Assembly: GCA_947471985.1 (NCBI GenBank)
Contig: CANIZL010000037.1
Coordinates: forward strand, 1 to 55,832
Length of the DNA stretch: 55,832 nt
Reading direction: 5' to 3'
Origin: Verrucomicrobiota bacterium
GTDB lineage: Bacteria > Verrucomicrobiota > Verrucomicrobiia > Limisphaerales > UBA9464
Part shown: positions 45,331-54,284 of the stretch, one piece after another
Layout: every line of letters starts with the position of its first letter
Position numbering within the stretch: the stretch's first letter is position 1
Program-made: the position numbers and the translations under genes
The notes under the pieces: model-generated
What the model was told of the DNA's origin: nothing
The model's input: the letters and a program-made list of their open reading frames with translations, nothing else
The model's database searches: none

Positions 45331-47658
45331 ATGCACACCGCGTCCACTCACCGCCGATTGAGCGCCTTTGCGGCGGCTTTCGCCATGGGCTTCGCCGTGC
45401 TCGCCGTCCGCCTGGTCTACGTCCACGTCATCCAACCCCACAACCCGGAAGCAGGCGAGGATACGGTCGACCACATCGCGCGCCCCGCCCGCCGCGGAAA
45501 TCTGCTGAGCGCGGATGAAAAAGTCCTCGCCTGGTCCGAATCGCTGGTCAGCATCCAGGTGGATCCCGTCGTGCTCGGCACCAATCTGAGCCGGATCCGG
45601 ACGGTCGCCGAACTCATTGCCCAGGAATTCGGCAATGCCACCAACCAGGTCACCGCCGGATCCCTGGTACCCCTGCTCACGCCCCGCACGGAAACCCGCC
45701 GCTGGAGCACCGTCACCACCAACCGATTCGAGCCCATCCTCGATGCCCGTAAGCGTCCCCGTCTGGATACCGCCGGCCAACCGCTGGTGCGCCCGGTGTT
45801 GGTTACCAACTGGAATTCCAACCCCAATTTCACCAATCGGGCGGTGGTCCTTTTCTCCAATGTACCGCCAGCGGACTGGAATCGTTTCCGCAGCAATCTG
45901 CTGAAACTCAAATTTCCCGAACAACCCATCCTGCTCGGGGCCCTCACCAACCTGCGGCACTCCCGGCCTTCCGTGGTGCGGCGCCTGGCGGCCGCCGTGG
46001 GCCGTGAGGCCGGCCCGGTGCGCGAATGGCAGGCGCAGAATCGCGAACTCAACGAGGCCCTGAAGCTGCAGCGATCGGAGCTCAACGAGATCCGTCGCAC
46101 TGCGCTGGTCGCGCAGCCGGTCGAAGTGCGCCTGTACCCGCATGGCTCACTCGCCTCCCATGTGCTGGGTTACACCACCAACGACGACCGCCACCCGCGC
46201 CTTTCCCTGCCCAATCCCATCCTCGGTGCCACCGGCGTCGAACACATGCTGGACGAGGAACTCACCGGTTCCCCCGGGCTATTGGTCACCCACGCAGCCA
46301 AAGGGCGGGAACTGGTCCGTCTCCGCGAACGCGACGTGCCCGCCCAGGATGGACTTTCCGCCCAGCTGACCATCGATACCCGAATCCAGGCCGTCCTCGA
46401 GGACGCGCTGGATAAAGGGTACGCGGAGATCAGCCCCAAAGCGCTGATTGCCATCGTGGTGCGACCCGCCACCGGCGAGATCCTCGCGATGGGCAATCGG
46501 CCCACCTACGACCCCAACCAACTGCGTCTGGCGAGCGTGGACGCCCGCTGGAACCTCGCCATCACCGCGCCCACCGAGCCCGGCTCCACCTTTAAAATCT
46601 GCACCTACGCCACCGCCATCGAACTGGGCAAACTGTCCCTGGACCAGATGATCAACTGCGAAGGCGGGCACTGGAATCCCGGCGTGGGCCGGCCGGTAAA
46701 TGACGTGGAAGGCCACGGCATGGGCCTGGTCGCCGCGGAAGATGCCTTTGCCAAATCGTCCAATGTGGCCGCCGCCAAGATCGGCTTGGGAATGTCCACC
46801 AATGAATTCGTCCACGGGATGGAGCAACTCGGCTTCCTGCACCGCAGCGGCATCTTTTACCGGCGGCGCATTGGCGGCCAGGGAGTGGAGACCGACGATT
46901 GGGGCGGCGAGAATTCCGGCGCAATTCCCGGGCTGATGCGGGATGGTCGAATTGGCACCGAATTGCAGGGACGTCTGAGCTTTGGTTACGGACTGTACGT
47001 CACCCCGCTCCAGACCGCCATGGCCGTCGCTGCCCTGGCCAACAACGGCACCCTGATGAAGCCGCTGCTGGTTCGCGAACTCCGCACCCCGGAGGGACGC
47101 GTGGTCAAGCGGTTCGAACCGACCGTCGCCCGGCAGGCCGTTTCCGCCGCCACGGCCCGGGAGATGCTCCGCGCCATGCGCCATGTCGTCACGTCCGGCA
47201 CCGGCAAGTTGACCGCACTGGCCGACTACGAAGTGGCGGGCAAAACCGGCACCGCCCATAAGCAGTTCAACGGCCAGCAATCCAACGACAAATACATTTC
47301 CACCTTCGTCGGTGTGCTTCCCGTCGAGAAACCCGAACTGTGCATCCTGGTCCTCGCCGACGAACCCCTGAAACGCGGCGCCACCTCCCATTTCGGCGGC
47401 AAGGCCTGCGGCCCCATCTTCACGAACATTGCCGTCCGCGCCGCGGGAATCCTGGCCCTCCGGCCGTCGCCCCCACCGGAGCCGACCGAAGGCGGCAAGC
47501 AGGCTGATGCGGATCCGCGGGCCTCCAAGGACGAGCGATCCACCGCCGGCAATCGCGACCTCGCCATCGATCGCGAGGTCACCTCCCGCCCCGCCGGCCG
47601 CTCCGGACTTCCGCCCACCGCCGCCGTGCCCCGCGAGGCGCGGTACCTCAAGCGATGA
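45331..47658 (+). CDS. ftsI: septal peptidoglycan transpeptidase FtsI/PBP3-like
   Basis: This 775-residue class B penicillin-binding protein has a membrane anchor at about 10-30, then a pedestal domain with RPARRGNLL and a large N-terminal region. The transpeptidase domain carries all three active-site motifs: S419-T-F-K422 (EPGSTFKI), SSN at 476-478 and KTG at 638-640 (VAGKTGTAHK). About 120-150 residues in the N-terminal region (roughly 110-260), with a charged helix near 225-255, exceed the usual FtsI size of about 590. The C-terminal tail of about 60 residues is polar. The stop overlaps the MurE-like gene by 4 bases. Confidence 0.95.
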   Translation: MHTASTHRRLSAFAAAFAMGFAVLAVRLVYVHVIQPHNPEAGEDTVDHIARPARRGNLLSADEKVLAWSESLVSIQVDPVVLGTNLSRIRTVAELIAQEFGNATNQVTAGSLVPLLTPRTETRRWSTVTTNRFEPILDARKRPRLDTAGQPLVRPVLVTNWNSNPNFTNRAVVLFSNVPPADWNRFRSNLLKLKFPEQPILLGALTNLRHSRPSVVRRLAAAVGREAGPVREWQAQNRELNEALKLQRSELNEIRRTALVAQPVEVRLYPHGSLASHVLGYTTNDDRHPRLSLPNPILGATGVEHMLDEELTGSPGLLVTHAAKGRELVRLRERDVPAQDGLSAQLTIDTRIQAVLEDALDKGYAEISPKALIAIVVRPATGEILAMGNRPTYDPNQLRLASVDARWNLAITAPTEPGSTFKICTYATAIELGKLSLDQMINCEGGHWNPGVGRPVNDVEGHGMGLVAAEDAFAKSSNVAAAKIGLGMSTNEFVHGMEQLGFLHRSGIFYRRRIGGQGVETDDWGGENSGAIPGLMRDGRIGTELQGRLSFGYGLYVTPLQTAMAVAALANNGTLMKPLLVRELRTPEGRVVKRFEPTVARQAVSAATAREMLRAMRHVVTSGTGKLTALADYEVAGKTGTAHKQFNGQQSNDKYISTFVGVLPVEKPELCILVLADEPLKRGATSHFGGKACGPIFTNIAVRAAGILALRPSPPPEPTEGGKQADADPRASKDERSTAGNRDLAIDREVTSRPAGRSGLPPTAAVPREARYLKR

Positions 47659-48983
47659 AACTTTCCACGCTCATCCAATACCTGCCGGGGGCCCGCACGC
47701 GGATGTTCCCCCGGGGACGGGCGGCCGCCACGCACGATGTTTGCGGCGTGACCCCGAACCTGCGCGAAGTGCGCCCGGGAATGGCGTATTTCGCCCTGCC
47801 GGAAGATTCCGAAGCAAATCCGCACGCCGCCCATACCGCCTACCAGCGGGGCGCGTCACTCGTGGTTTGCGGCCCGGATCTCGCCCTCCCGGCCCGGGCT
47901 CCGGCCATCCGGGTCGCCGATCCCCACGCCGCCCTGGCCACCGCCGCCGCCGCCTTCCGCGAATTCCCCGCGAATCGACTCCGCCTGCTCGCCGTCACCG
48001 GCGACGAAGCCGGCCGGCGCGGCGTGGCGCACATCGTCGCCAACATCCTCGGCCTCCTGGGCATTCCCACCGGATTGCTCACCCAAAACGGGTTCAACGT
48101 CGGCGGCCGTCACGGCTCCACCGGACTCAACCAATTGGATGCCGCCGAACTCCAGGCCCTGTTGCGGCAACAGGTGAACGCCGGGGGCGGGTGCGTGGTC
48201 ACGGAATTCGATTCAGCGGAGTTTCCCGAGGGATTGAATGGTCTCCAGTTTGCCCGACAGATCATCGTCAGCCCGCCGGCCATCTTCCGCCACACCTGTC
48301 CCCTGCTCTTGAACCCCCGCGGTTCCCGCACCGAGATCCGCGCCTTCTCACCCGCCAAAGCTGCAACCACGCCCCTGATCGGTCGTCGCTCTCTGCTCGC
48401 TCTGGATCGGTCCTGGGAGGACGTGGTGGCCGTGGCGGAATCCTTCGGCCACACCTCGGCCGCCGTCGGCAACACCCTACCCGTCCTCAGCCCGGTCCCC
48501 GGCTGGCTCGAACCGGTCCAGTGCGGTCAACCTTTTGGCGTTTTTGTGGATGGGGCCACCAATGCCGTAGCGCTGACCGCCGCCCTGCGGGACGCCCGGG
48601 AACTGACCCGCGGACGCCTGCACGTCGTCTGCGGCGCCCGCGCCACCGCCTCCGACACCGACAATGCGGCACTGGGCAACGCCGCCCTGGCCCTCGCGGA
48701 TCACGTCCACGTCACCTCGGACAACCCGCATCGACGTCCTTTCCAGGAGCTGGTCGTGGCCTTGATCGGCTCGGAGACGTCCCCGCAGACAACCCTCCAA
48801 AGTGATCGTGCCGCGGCCATCCGTGGCGCCATCCGCAGCGCCCGGGCGGGCGACGTCGTGGTGATTGCCGGCAAGGCGGATGCCCCCGTGCAGGAACTCG
48901 GTCACGTCATCATTCCGTTTGATGACCGGGTGGTGGCCACCCAGGTGCTCAATTCCCGCGGCTACGTGGGCGGGGGCGAATGA
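47655..48983 (+). CDS. murE: MurE-like Mur-ligase homologue with degenerate active site
   Basis: This 442-residue protein occupies the murE position between ftsI and murF, overlapping both by 4 bases. Global similarity to MurE is clear: an N-terminal LREVRPGMAYFALP and RLRLLAVTG, an intermediate central domain, and a C-terminal region containing TSDNP, DRAAAIRGAIRSARAGDVVV and PFDDRVVATQVLNSRGY. The catalytic elements are lost. The P-loop, normally TGTNGKTT, reads TGDEAGRRG (115-123) with one extra residue and no Lys. The usual EVSSHAL is EFDSAEF (184-190). The D-Y-A-H motif is D-G-A-T (299-302). The Arg of DNPR is His359. GKGHE is GKADA (406-410). As read, it should not bind ATP normally or form the UDP-MurNAc-tripeptide. 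It is probably a structural or regulatory pseudoenzyme, with a working MurE elsewhere. Confidence 0.88.
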   Translation: MKLSTLIQYLPGARTRMFPRGRAAATHDVCGVTPNLREVRPGMAYFALPEDSEANPHAAHTAYQRGASLVVCGPDLALPARAPAIRVADPHAALATAAAAFREFPANRLRLLAVTGDEAGRRGVAHIVANILGLLGIPTGLLTQNGFNVGGRHGSTGLNQLDAAELQALLRQQVNAGGGCVVTEFDSAEFPEGLNGLQFARQIIVSPPAIFRHTCPLLLNPRGSRTEIRAFSPAKAATTPLIGRRSLLALDRSWEDVVAVAESFGHTSAAVGNTLPVLSPVPGWLEPVQCGQPFGVFVDGATNAVALTAALRDARELTRGRLHVVCGARATASDTDNAALGNAALALADHVHVTSDNPHRRPFQELVVALIGSETSPQTTLQSDRAAAIRGAIRSARAGDVVVIAGKADAPVQELGHVIIPFDDRVVATQVLNSRGYVGGGE

Positions 48984-50422
48984 GCATGGACCCCCAACCG
49001 CTCAATTGGTTGGCCGCAGCCTGCGGCATAACCCTCGATCCCTCCACCGGCACCACCATGGTGCGGCGGGTGGTGACCGATTCGCGCGTCGCCGGTCCCG
49101 GCGACCTCTTTGTCGCCCTGCGGGGCGAGCGCTTCGACGGACATGATTTTCTCTCCGACGTCGCCGCACGCGGCGTTGCGGGAGTACTCTTTGACGCCAA
49201 ACGCCCCGCACACCTTTCCAAAGGTGTGGTGGCGCTGGAGGTGGCGGACCCGCGGGTTGCCTACGGCCAACTCGCGGGTCGATACCGCCGTCGTTTCACC
49301 CTGCCCGTTATTTGTGTGGGCGGCTCGAACGGCAAAACCACCACCAAGGAGTTGATCGCAGCGGTACTTGCCCCCGGTTTTTCCACCCTCAAGAGCGAGG
49401 CCAGCTTCAACAACGATATCGGAGTCCCGGCCACGTTGCTGCAAATGGAGTCCCACCATGGAGCTGCCGTACTGGAAGCCGGCACCAATCATCCAGGCGA
49501 ACTCGCCCCCTTGGTCCGCTTGATCGCTCCGCGCATCGGAGTCCTCACGAGTTTCGGCCGCGAACACCTCGAATTTTTCGGTGATCTGGCGGGAGTGGTT
49601 CAAGAGGAAGGCACCTTGGCCGAGGAACTCCCCCCCGGTGGCACCCTCGTATTGGACGGCGATTCCCCGTTTACCGACGGCGTGGCCCAACGCACCCAAC
49701 CCGGCGTGAACGTTGTCCGGATTGGCCACGGCCCGCAGAATCACTGGCGGGTGCACTCGGTCAGTCAGGATTGGGACGGACTTACCTTCCGGGTCGACTC
49801 CGTGCCCCATCCCGATTGGTCGGGAGTCTGGCGGGTGCCCCTGCCGGGTGAACACTCGGCCCAAAATGCCACCTACGCGCTGGCCGTCGCCGCCGAACTG
49901 GGGATCAACCCCGCCGCCGCCCGCACGGCGCTGGCCGCTTTCCATCCACCGAAGCAACGGCTGGCCCTGACCCGGGTCGGCGAGCTGCGGATCCTGGATG
50001 ACACTTACAACGCCAATGCCGACTCCATGTTGGCGGCGTTACGAACGCTTTCCGACCTCCCGTGCTCGGGCCGTCGTGTGGCGGTGCTCGGGGACATGGG
50101 CGAACTGGGCCCTATGACCGAGACCGCGCACGTGGAGGTCGGCCAAGCGTCGGCACAGGGCATGGACGCCCTGTTCGCCATCGGCCAATGGGCCACCGCC
50201 ACCGCCGCGGCCGCGCAGTCGGCTGGACTGGGCCGGGCTCACGCCTTCGCGTCCGTGGAGTCCGCGCTGCCGGCTCTTCGGGAATATCTTCAACCAGGCG
50301 ACACCCTCCTGGTGAAGGCATCCCGTTCCGCCCGGCTGGAACAAGTCATCCGCAGCCTGCAGGAAACCGCCACCGCGAACCCACCGGTGAACGCCTCCAC
50401 AGCCGCTTCCGTCGCCGCCTGA
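48980..50422 (+). CDS. murF: UDP-N-acetylmuramoyl-tripeptide--D-alanyl-D-alanine ligase MurF
   Basis: This 480-residue protein has an intact Mur ligase: N-terminal VTDSRVAGPGDLFVALRGER, P-loop GSNGKTT at 115-121 followed by TKE, EAGTNHPGEL, SFGREHLEFFG, the C-terminal DDTYNANADSM signature, LGDMGELG and a VKASRSARLE end. It adds D-Ala-D-Ala to the UDP-MurNAc tripeptide. It serves as an internal control: its catalytic residues are conserved while those of the neighbouring MurE-like protein are not. The ATGA overlap with that gene indicates coupled translation. Confidence 0.96.
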   Translation: MSMDPQPLNWLAAACGITLDPSTGTTMVRRVVTDSRVAGPGDLFVALRGERFDGHDFLSDVAARGVAGVLFDAKRPAHLSKGVVALEVADPRVAYGQLAGRYRRRFTLPVICVGGSNGKTTTKELIAAVLAPGFSTLKSEASFNNDIGVPATLLQMESHHGAAVLEAGTNHPGELAPLVRLIAPRIGVLTSFGREHLEFFGDLAGVVQEEGTLAEELPPGGTLVLDGDSPFTDGVAQRTQPGVNVVRIGHGPQNHWRVHSVSQDWDGLTFRVDSVPHPDWSGVWRVPLPGEHSAQNATYALAVAAELGINPAAARTALAAFHPPKQRLALTRVGELRILDDTYNANADSMLAALRTLSDLPCSGRRVAVLGDMGELGPMTETAHVEVGQASAQGMDALFAIGQWATATAAAAQSAGLGRAHAFASVESALPALREYLQPGDTLLVKASRSARLEQVIRSLQETATANPPVNASTAASVAA

Positions 50423-50425
50423 CTC

Positions 50426-51595
50426 ATGCTTTACCCGCTCAGCCAACTCTTAAAATCGGCCCCCTGGACGCTGCTCCAGTACGTCACCGTCCGGGCCGGT
50501 GGCGCGCTGCTCACCGCCCTGCTGCTGAGTTGGCTCCTGGGGCCCCGTCTCATCGCGTGGCTGCGCGAATTGAAATTTCGCCAGGATTATCGGCCCAAGG
50601 ACGCCTCGACCCAGACGCCGGACGCCGCCGCCGATCTCGCCAAACGCGGCACCCCCACCATGGGCGGCCTGCTCATCGTGCTCGTGCTCGACGTCAGCGT
50701 TCTGTTATGGGCGCGGTGGAACTCCCTCGTCATCCTGACCCTGCTGGTACTGGTCGTTTTCGCCGGTCTCGGATTCTATGACGATTGGATGAAGGTCTCG
50801 CGGCAGAATGCCGAGGGCGCCAAGTCGCACCTGAAATTGATCGTCCAAGGCATCGTGGCCGCGGTGGTGGTGGGTTACCTGGGGTACCTGCCCTCCACCC
50901 GCGCCCTGGTCACCGATCTCAACCTGCCGTTCCTGCCCGCCAAACTGGCCATGATCCATGACCTGGATTTCCTGGGCCGGAAGGACAGCCTCATTGGAAC
51001 GAGTCTCGTGGCCGTGATCGCTCTCGGGATTTCGATGTTGACCATCGTGGGCAGTTCCAATGCGGTGAATCTGACCGACGGCATGGATGGTCTCGCCATC
51101 GGTTGCACGCTCATCTGCACCGCCGCCTTTCTCCCCCTGACGTACGTGGCCGGCAACAAAGTGCTGGCGGCCTACCTGCTGGTTCCCCGGGTTCCCGGGG
51201 CGGAGGAATTGACGGTGATCTGCGCCGCTCTGGTTGGGGCCTCGCTGGGGTTCCTGTGGTTCAACTGCCATCCGGCCCAGGTCTTCATGGGCGACACCGG
51301 ATCCCTGGCCCTCGGCGGCGCCCTGGGGGTGATTGCCGTGGCGATTCACCAACCGTTCACGCTGCTGATCGCGGGCGCCGTTTTTGTGGCGGAAGCCCTG
51401 TCCGTGATCCTCCAGGTCAGCTGGTTCAAGTACACGCGGCGCAAATACGGAACGGGCCGCCGCATCTTCCTGATGAGCCCGCTGCACCACCATTTCCGAA
51501 AAAAGGGCTGGGCGGAATCACAGATCGTCACCCGCTTTTATATCGCCGCCATCCTGTGCGCCGTGCTCGCCGTCAGCACCCTGAAAATCCGCTGA
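50426..51595 (+). CDS. mraY: phospho-N-acetylmuramoyl-pentapeptide transferase MraY
   Basis: This 389-residue polytopic membrane protein (about 10 helices) carries the MraY signatures GTPTMGGLLI, FYDDWMK (aspartate pair), NLTDGMDGLA, NCHPAQVFMGDTGSLALGG and MSPLHHHF. It transfers phospho-MurNAc-pentapeptide to undecaprenyl phosphate, making lipid I. It begins 3 bases after murF, as in most dcw clusters. Its stop forms TGATG with a short open frame downstream. Confidence 0.97.
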   Translation: MLYPLSQLLKSAPWTLLQYVTVRAGGALLTALLLSWLLGPRLIAWLRELKFRQDYRPKDASTQTPDAAADLAKRGTPTMGGLLIVLVLDVSVLLWARWNSLVILTLLVLVVFAGLGFYDDWMKVSRQNAEGAKSHLKLIVQGIVAAVVVGYLGYLPSTRALVTDLNLPFLPAKLAMIHDLDFLGRKDSLIGTSLVAVIALGISMLTIVGSSNAVNLTDGMDGLAIGCTLICTAAFLPLTYVAGNKVLAAYLLVPRVPGAEELTVICAALVGASLGFLWFNCHPAQVFMGDTGSLALGGALGVIAVAIHQPFTLLIAGAVFVAEALSVILQVSWFKYTRRKYGTGRRIFLMSPLHHHFRKKGWAESQIVTRFYIAAILCAVLAVSTLKIR

Positions 51596-51938
51596 TGACT
51601 GTCAAACTTCATCTCGCAAAAACGTCTGCGAAAAAAAACGCGCCGGTAGGGTCCACCCCTCCTTGCGTGAGTCGGGCGGGCCATCTAAATCGCGAGTTGT
51701 GGTCGATGCCGGCGGGGGCGTCGGACAGCGGGAATTCTTTCCCATCTTGGCGCGGCGCGACGGCACTTCGGCAGATCGTCGTCTCGGTCAGGATGACCGC
51801 CTTCACCGGGTGTGCAGGCACGTGGTCCCATTTCCCCTCGAGATTTTCCGCGCCCAGGTCTGGTGAGGGCAGACGTGGTCGCGGTCCATTGATCCCGCTA
51901 GTCCCCACACGTAACGCGCTCGGCGCATCCCGATTGAT
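51596..51938. other. gap in the usual murD position, with a possible 115-codon ORF
   Basis: murD normally follows mraY, but no Mur-ligase sequence is present in any frame. A plus-strand frame (51595-51942) starts in TGATG with the mraY stop and ends in ATGA with the LysM gene start, which would suit coupling. Its protein resembles nothing known, has an odd Ser/Arg/Gly/Pro composition, and uses AGG, AGA, CTA and ATA codons that neighbours avoid. It could be a small foreign gene, a decayed remnant or non-coding spacer. Confidence 0.4.
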
Positions 51939-52871
51939 ATGAGTACTCCCAACCCATTGGCCCCGCAGGGCTCGCTGCTCGAGCAGCAAGCCAAAGGACG
52001 TTCCACCTTCCACGTCATCTCCTTCATCGGCGCCGTCCATGTCATGCTGCTCTGCGGCATCCTCTGGACCGCCTGCAGCAAGGATGAAAAGCCGAAGGTC
52101 GAAACCCCGAACACCGTCGGCAGCACCGATCCCTACGCGGCACCGCCCGCCGATCCGTCCCTGGGCGGCTTGCCCGGCACCGGCGGCCTGCCTCCCGCGC
52201 CTTCGTCCAATTCGCCCAGTGCGTCCCCGGTCACGCCACCCACCACCATCGGCGTCCCGACGCAGCCGCCGACTCCCGCAGGATCGGGACTCGGGGCCGG
52301 CGGTGCCGGCGGCGGTAGTGGTCCGGCCGTGACGCCGAACCTGCCGCCCAGCAACCCGGTGCCCCCGGTCGGCGGCGGCTCGGGTCCCGAAATCACGCCT
52401 CCCACCCCCGCCAGTCCGGCCGGGGAATACAAGATCGCCAAGGGCGACATCGGGGAGAGCGTCGCCAAAAAGCATGGCGTCAGCATGAAAGCCCTCGCCA
52501 CGGCTAATCCCAGCGTCAACTGGAGCCGGCTCAAGGTCGGTCAATCGATCCAGATCCCGGCGGCCAGCGCGGCCACGGGAACTCCCTCCGCTCCGGCCGG
52601 CACGAGCCCGGACGCCGGAGCCACGTCCGGCACCGTCACCTACGTGGTGAAGGCGGGCGACACCGGCACCAAGATCGCCACCAAACACGGCGTCAAATGG
52701 GCCGAAATCCGCAAGGCGAGCCGCCTGACCAGCGACGCGCTGCATCCGGGACAGAAGTTGACCATTCCCGCCCACGCCGGCGGTGCGGCCGCCGCCTCCG
52801 GAGCCGCTCCCTCGGGTAGCCCCGCGCAACCCTCGGCGACGCCCGTGATTCCCAAAGCGCCGGGCCAGTAA
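51939..52871 (+). CDS. membrane-anchored protein with two LysM domains
   Basis: This 310-residue protein has a cytoplasmic N-terminus of about 25 residues, one membrane helix (about 26-45, FHVISFIGAVHVMLLCGILW), then a Pro/Gly/Ser-rich linker of about 110 residues. Two LysM domains follow at about 165-205 (EYKIAKGDIGESVAKKHGV to VGQSIQIP) and 228-275 (TYVVKAGDTGTKIATKHGV to PGQKLTIP). LysM binds GlcNAc-containing glycans, so it probably tethers the inner membrane to nascent peptidoglycan. A place between mraY and ftsW suggests a role at the division site. A Cys near the end of the helix (TACSK) leaves a lipoprotein possible. Confidence 0.87.
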   Translation: MSTPNPLAPQGSLLEQQAKGRSTFHVISFIGAVHVMLLCGILWTACSKDEKPKVETPNTVGSTDPYAAPPADPSLGGLPGTGGLPPAPSSNSPSASPVTPPTTIGVPTQPPTPAGSGLGAGGAGGGSGPAVTPNLPPSNPVPPVGGGSGPEITPPTPASPAGEYKIAKGDIGESVAKKHGVSMKALATANPSVNWSRLKVGQSIQIPAASAATGTPSAPAGTSPDAGATSGTVTYVVKAGDTGTKIATKHGVKWAEIRKASRLTSDALHPGQKLTIPAHAGGAAAASGAAPSGSPAQPSATPVIPKAPGQ

Positions 52872-53007
52872 GCCGTCGCTTCGGTTTGTGCCGGGCCGGT
52901 GGCTTTCCTCAAGGCTCCCGAACCCGGCAACAGACCGCGGCGACCAGCTTCCCACGTTCCGTCCCAGCGACGGATCAGGGGTGGTTGGTCCTCGCGATCT
53001 GACTTCA

Positions 53008-53030
53008 GCCCGCGGATGGATTCCGCGGGC
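53008..53030. other. perfect 9-bp hairpin upstream of ftsW
   Basis: GCCCGCGGA and TCCGCGGGC enclose a 5-base loop, TGGAT. No T-run follows on either strand, so it is not a standard terminator. It may be an mRNA structure between the LysM gene and ftsW, or a dispersed palindromic element. Confidence 0.6.
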
Positions 53031-53113
53031 CGGTTGGTCTGCCTTGATTCAGTCAGCTTCACTCCGTTCCTCCCGCGGAGTTGGCGGTGGTTGCCGGATT
53101 GCCGGCCGTTCGT

Positions 53114-54277
53114 ATGCGCACTGTCACCACGTTTTTGTTGGCCGCGGTTGTGGCCTTGGTCTCGCTCAGCCTGACCATGCTGGCGAGCGCCACGGCCTTG
53201 GATTCCGGAACCAACGCCGACGCTGGCATTCGCAATCAACTGATCGCCACCCTCGTCGGCTTCGTCGGCCTCGGACTGGCCGCTTCCCTCGATTATCGGC
53301 GCACCCGGCGGTTGTCCTGGGTGGTCTACGGCGTGAGTCTGGTACTGCTCGTCCTGGTGCTCACCCCGTTGGGCCACGAAACCAAGGGCGCCCGCCGCTG
53401 GCTCTTCGGCATTCAGCCCAGTGAAGTGGCCAAGCTTTCGCTGATCCTCGCCCTCGCCAGTTACGGAGCCCAACGCCAAAACGTCATCCAGCGATTCTGG
53501 AAGGGCCTCGGGCTGGGTTGCTTGATCGCTCTTCCGATTCTGGCCTTGGTGGCCGCGGAACCCGATCGCGGCACGACCGCCCTGCTGATGTTGGTGACCA
53601 TGATGATCCTGCTGCTCGCCGGCGTCCGCTGGCTGTTCGTGGTGCCGCCCGTCATCATCGGCGTCGCCGCCCTGGGCGCCATGATCTGGGTCAGTCCCAT
53701 GGCCCAATCCCGCTGGAAGGCTTGGTGGGACCCCGACTCCCACAAGGCCACCACCGGTATGCAAGTCCGCAAATCGCTGCAGGCATTTGCTGTTGGGGGC
53801 ATTGAGGGACAGGGTCTGGCCGCCGGCGCCCAGAAGTTCCGCGTTCCCGAAGTCCATACGGATTTCATCCTGCCCGCCGTCGGGGAGGATCTGGGATTGT
53901 TCGGCTCCCTCGGGGTGCTGGCCGCCTATTCCATCATCCTGATCTGCGGGGTGATGATCGCCTTCCGTGCGGCGGATTTGCACGGCTTGCTCCTGGCCGC
54001 CGGCATCACCTTCCTCATCTGCGCCCAGACCACGGTCAATATCGGCGTGGTCACCGCCCTCCTGCCCAACAAGGGCATGCCCCTGCCCTTCGTCAGCCGC
54101 GGCGGATCCAGCATCGCCATTCTCCTCACCCTCGTGGGCATCCTCTTGAGCGTTGCCCGTCAGGCGGGATCCGCCGAGGAATCCGACGCCGCTTCCGAGC
54201 ACTCCGGCCGGTCCCGGAGCCAGAGTCGCAACCGCAACAATCCCTTCGCCAATCCGGATTTCGCCCCGGTGGATTGA
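53114..54277 (+). CDS. ftsW: SEDS-family septal glycosyltransferase FtsW
   Basis: The start is set at ATG 53114, which begins right before the first membrane helix; the open frame has a GTG 33 bases earlier. The protein has 387 residues and about 10 membrane helices. SEDS motifs: TKGARRWLFGIQPSEVAKL, AAEPDRGTTALL, GIEGQGLAAGAQKF, HTDFILPAVGEDLG and LPFVSRGGSS. It polymerises lipid II at the septum with the class B PBP encoded upstream (FtsI). A polar C-terminal tail of about 40 residues follows. Placement next to murG favours FtsW over RodA. Confidence 0.94.
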   Translation: MRTVTTFLLAAVVALVSLSLTMLASATALDSGTNADAGIRNQLIATLVGFVGLGLAASLDYRRTRRLSWVVYGVSLVLLVLVLTPLGHETKGARRWLFGIQPSEVAKLSLILALASYGAQRQNVIQRFWKGLGLGCLIALPILALVAAEPDRGTTALLMLVTMMILLLAGVRWLFVVPPVIIGVAALGAMIWVSPMAQSRWKAWWDPDSHKATTGMQVRKSLQAFAVGGIEGQGLAAGAQKFRVPEVHTDFILPAVGEDLGLFGSLGVLAAYSIILICGVMIAFRAADLHGLLLAAGITFLICAQTTVNIGVVTALLPNKGMPLPFVSRGGSSIAILLTLVGILLSVARQAGSAEESDAASEHSGRSRSQSRNRNNPFANPDFAPVD

Positions 54278-54284
54278 GCCGCCC

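Noticed and set aside
51609-52955. 448-codon minus-strand frame opposite the LysM gene
   Set aside because: Gly/Arg-rich shadow of the Pro/Gly-rich LysM linker; no recognisable domain.
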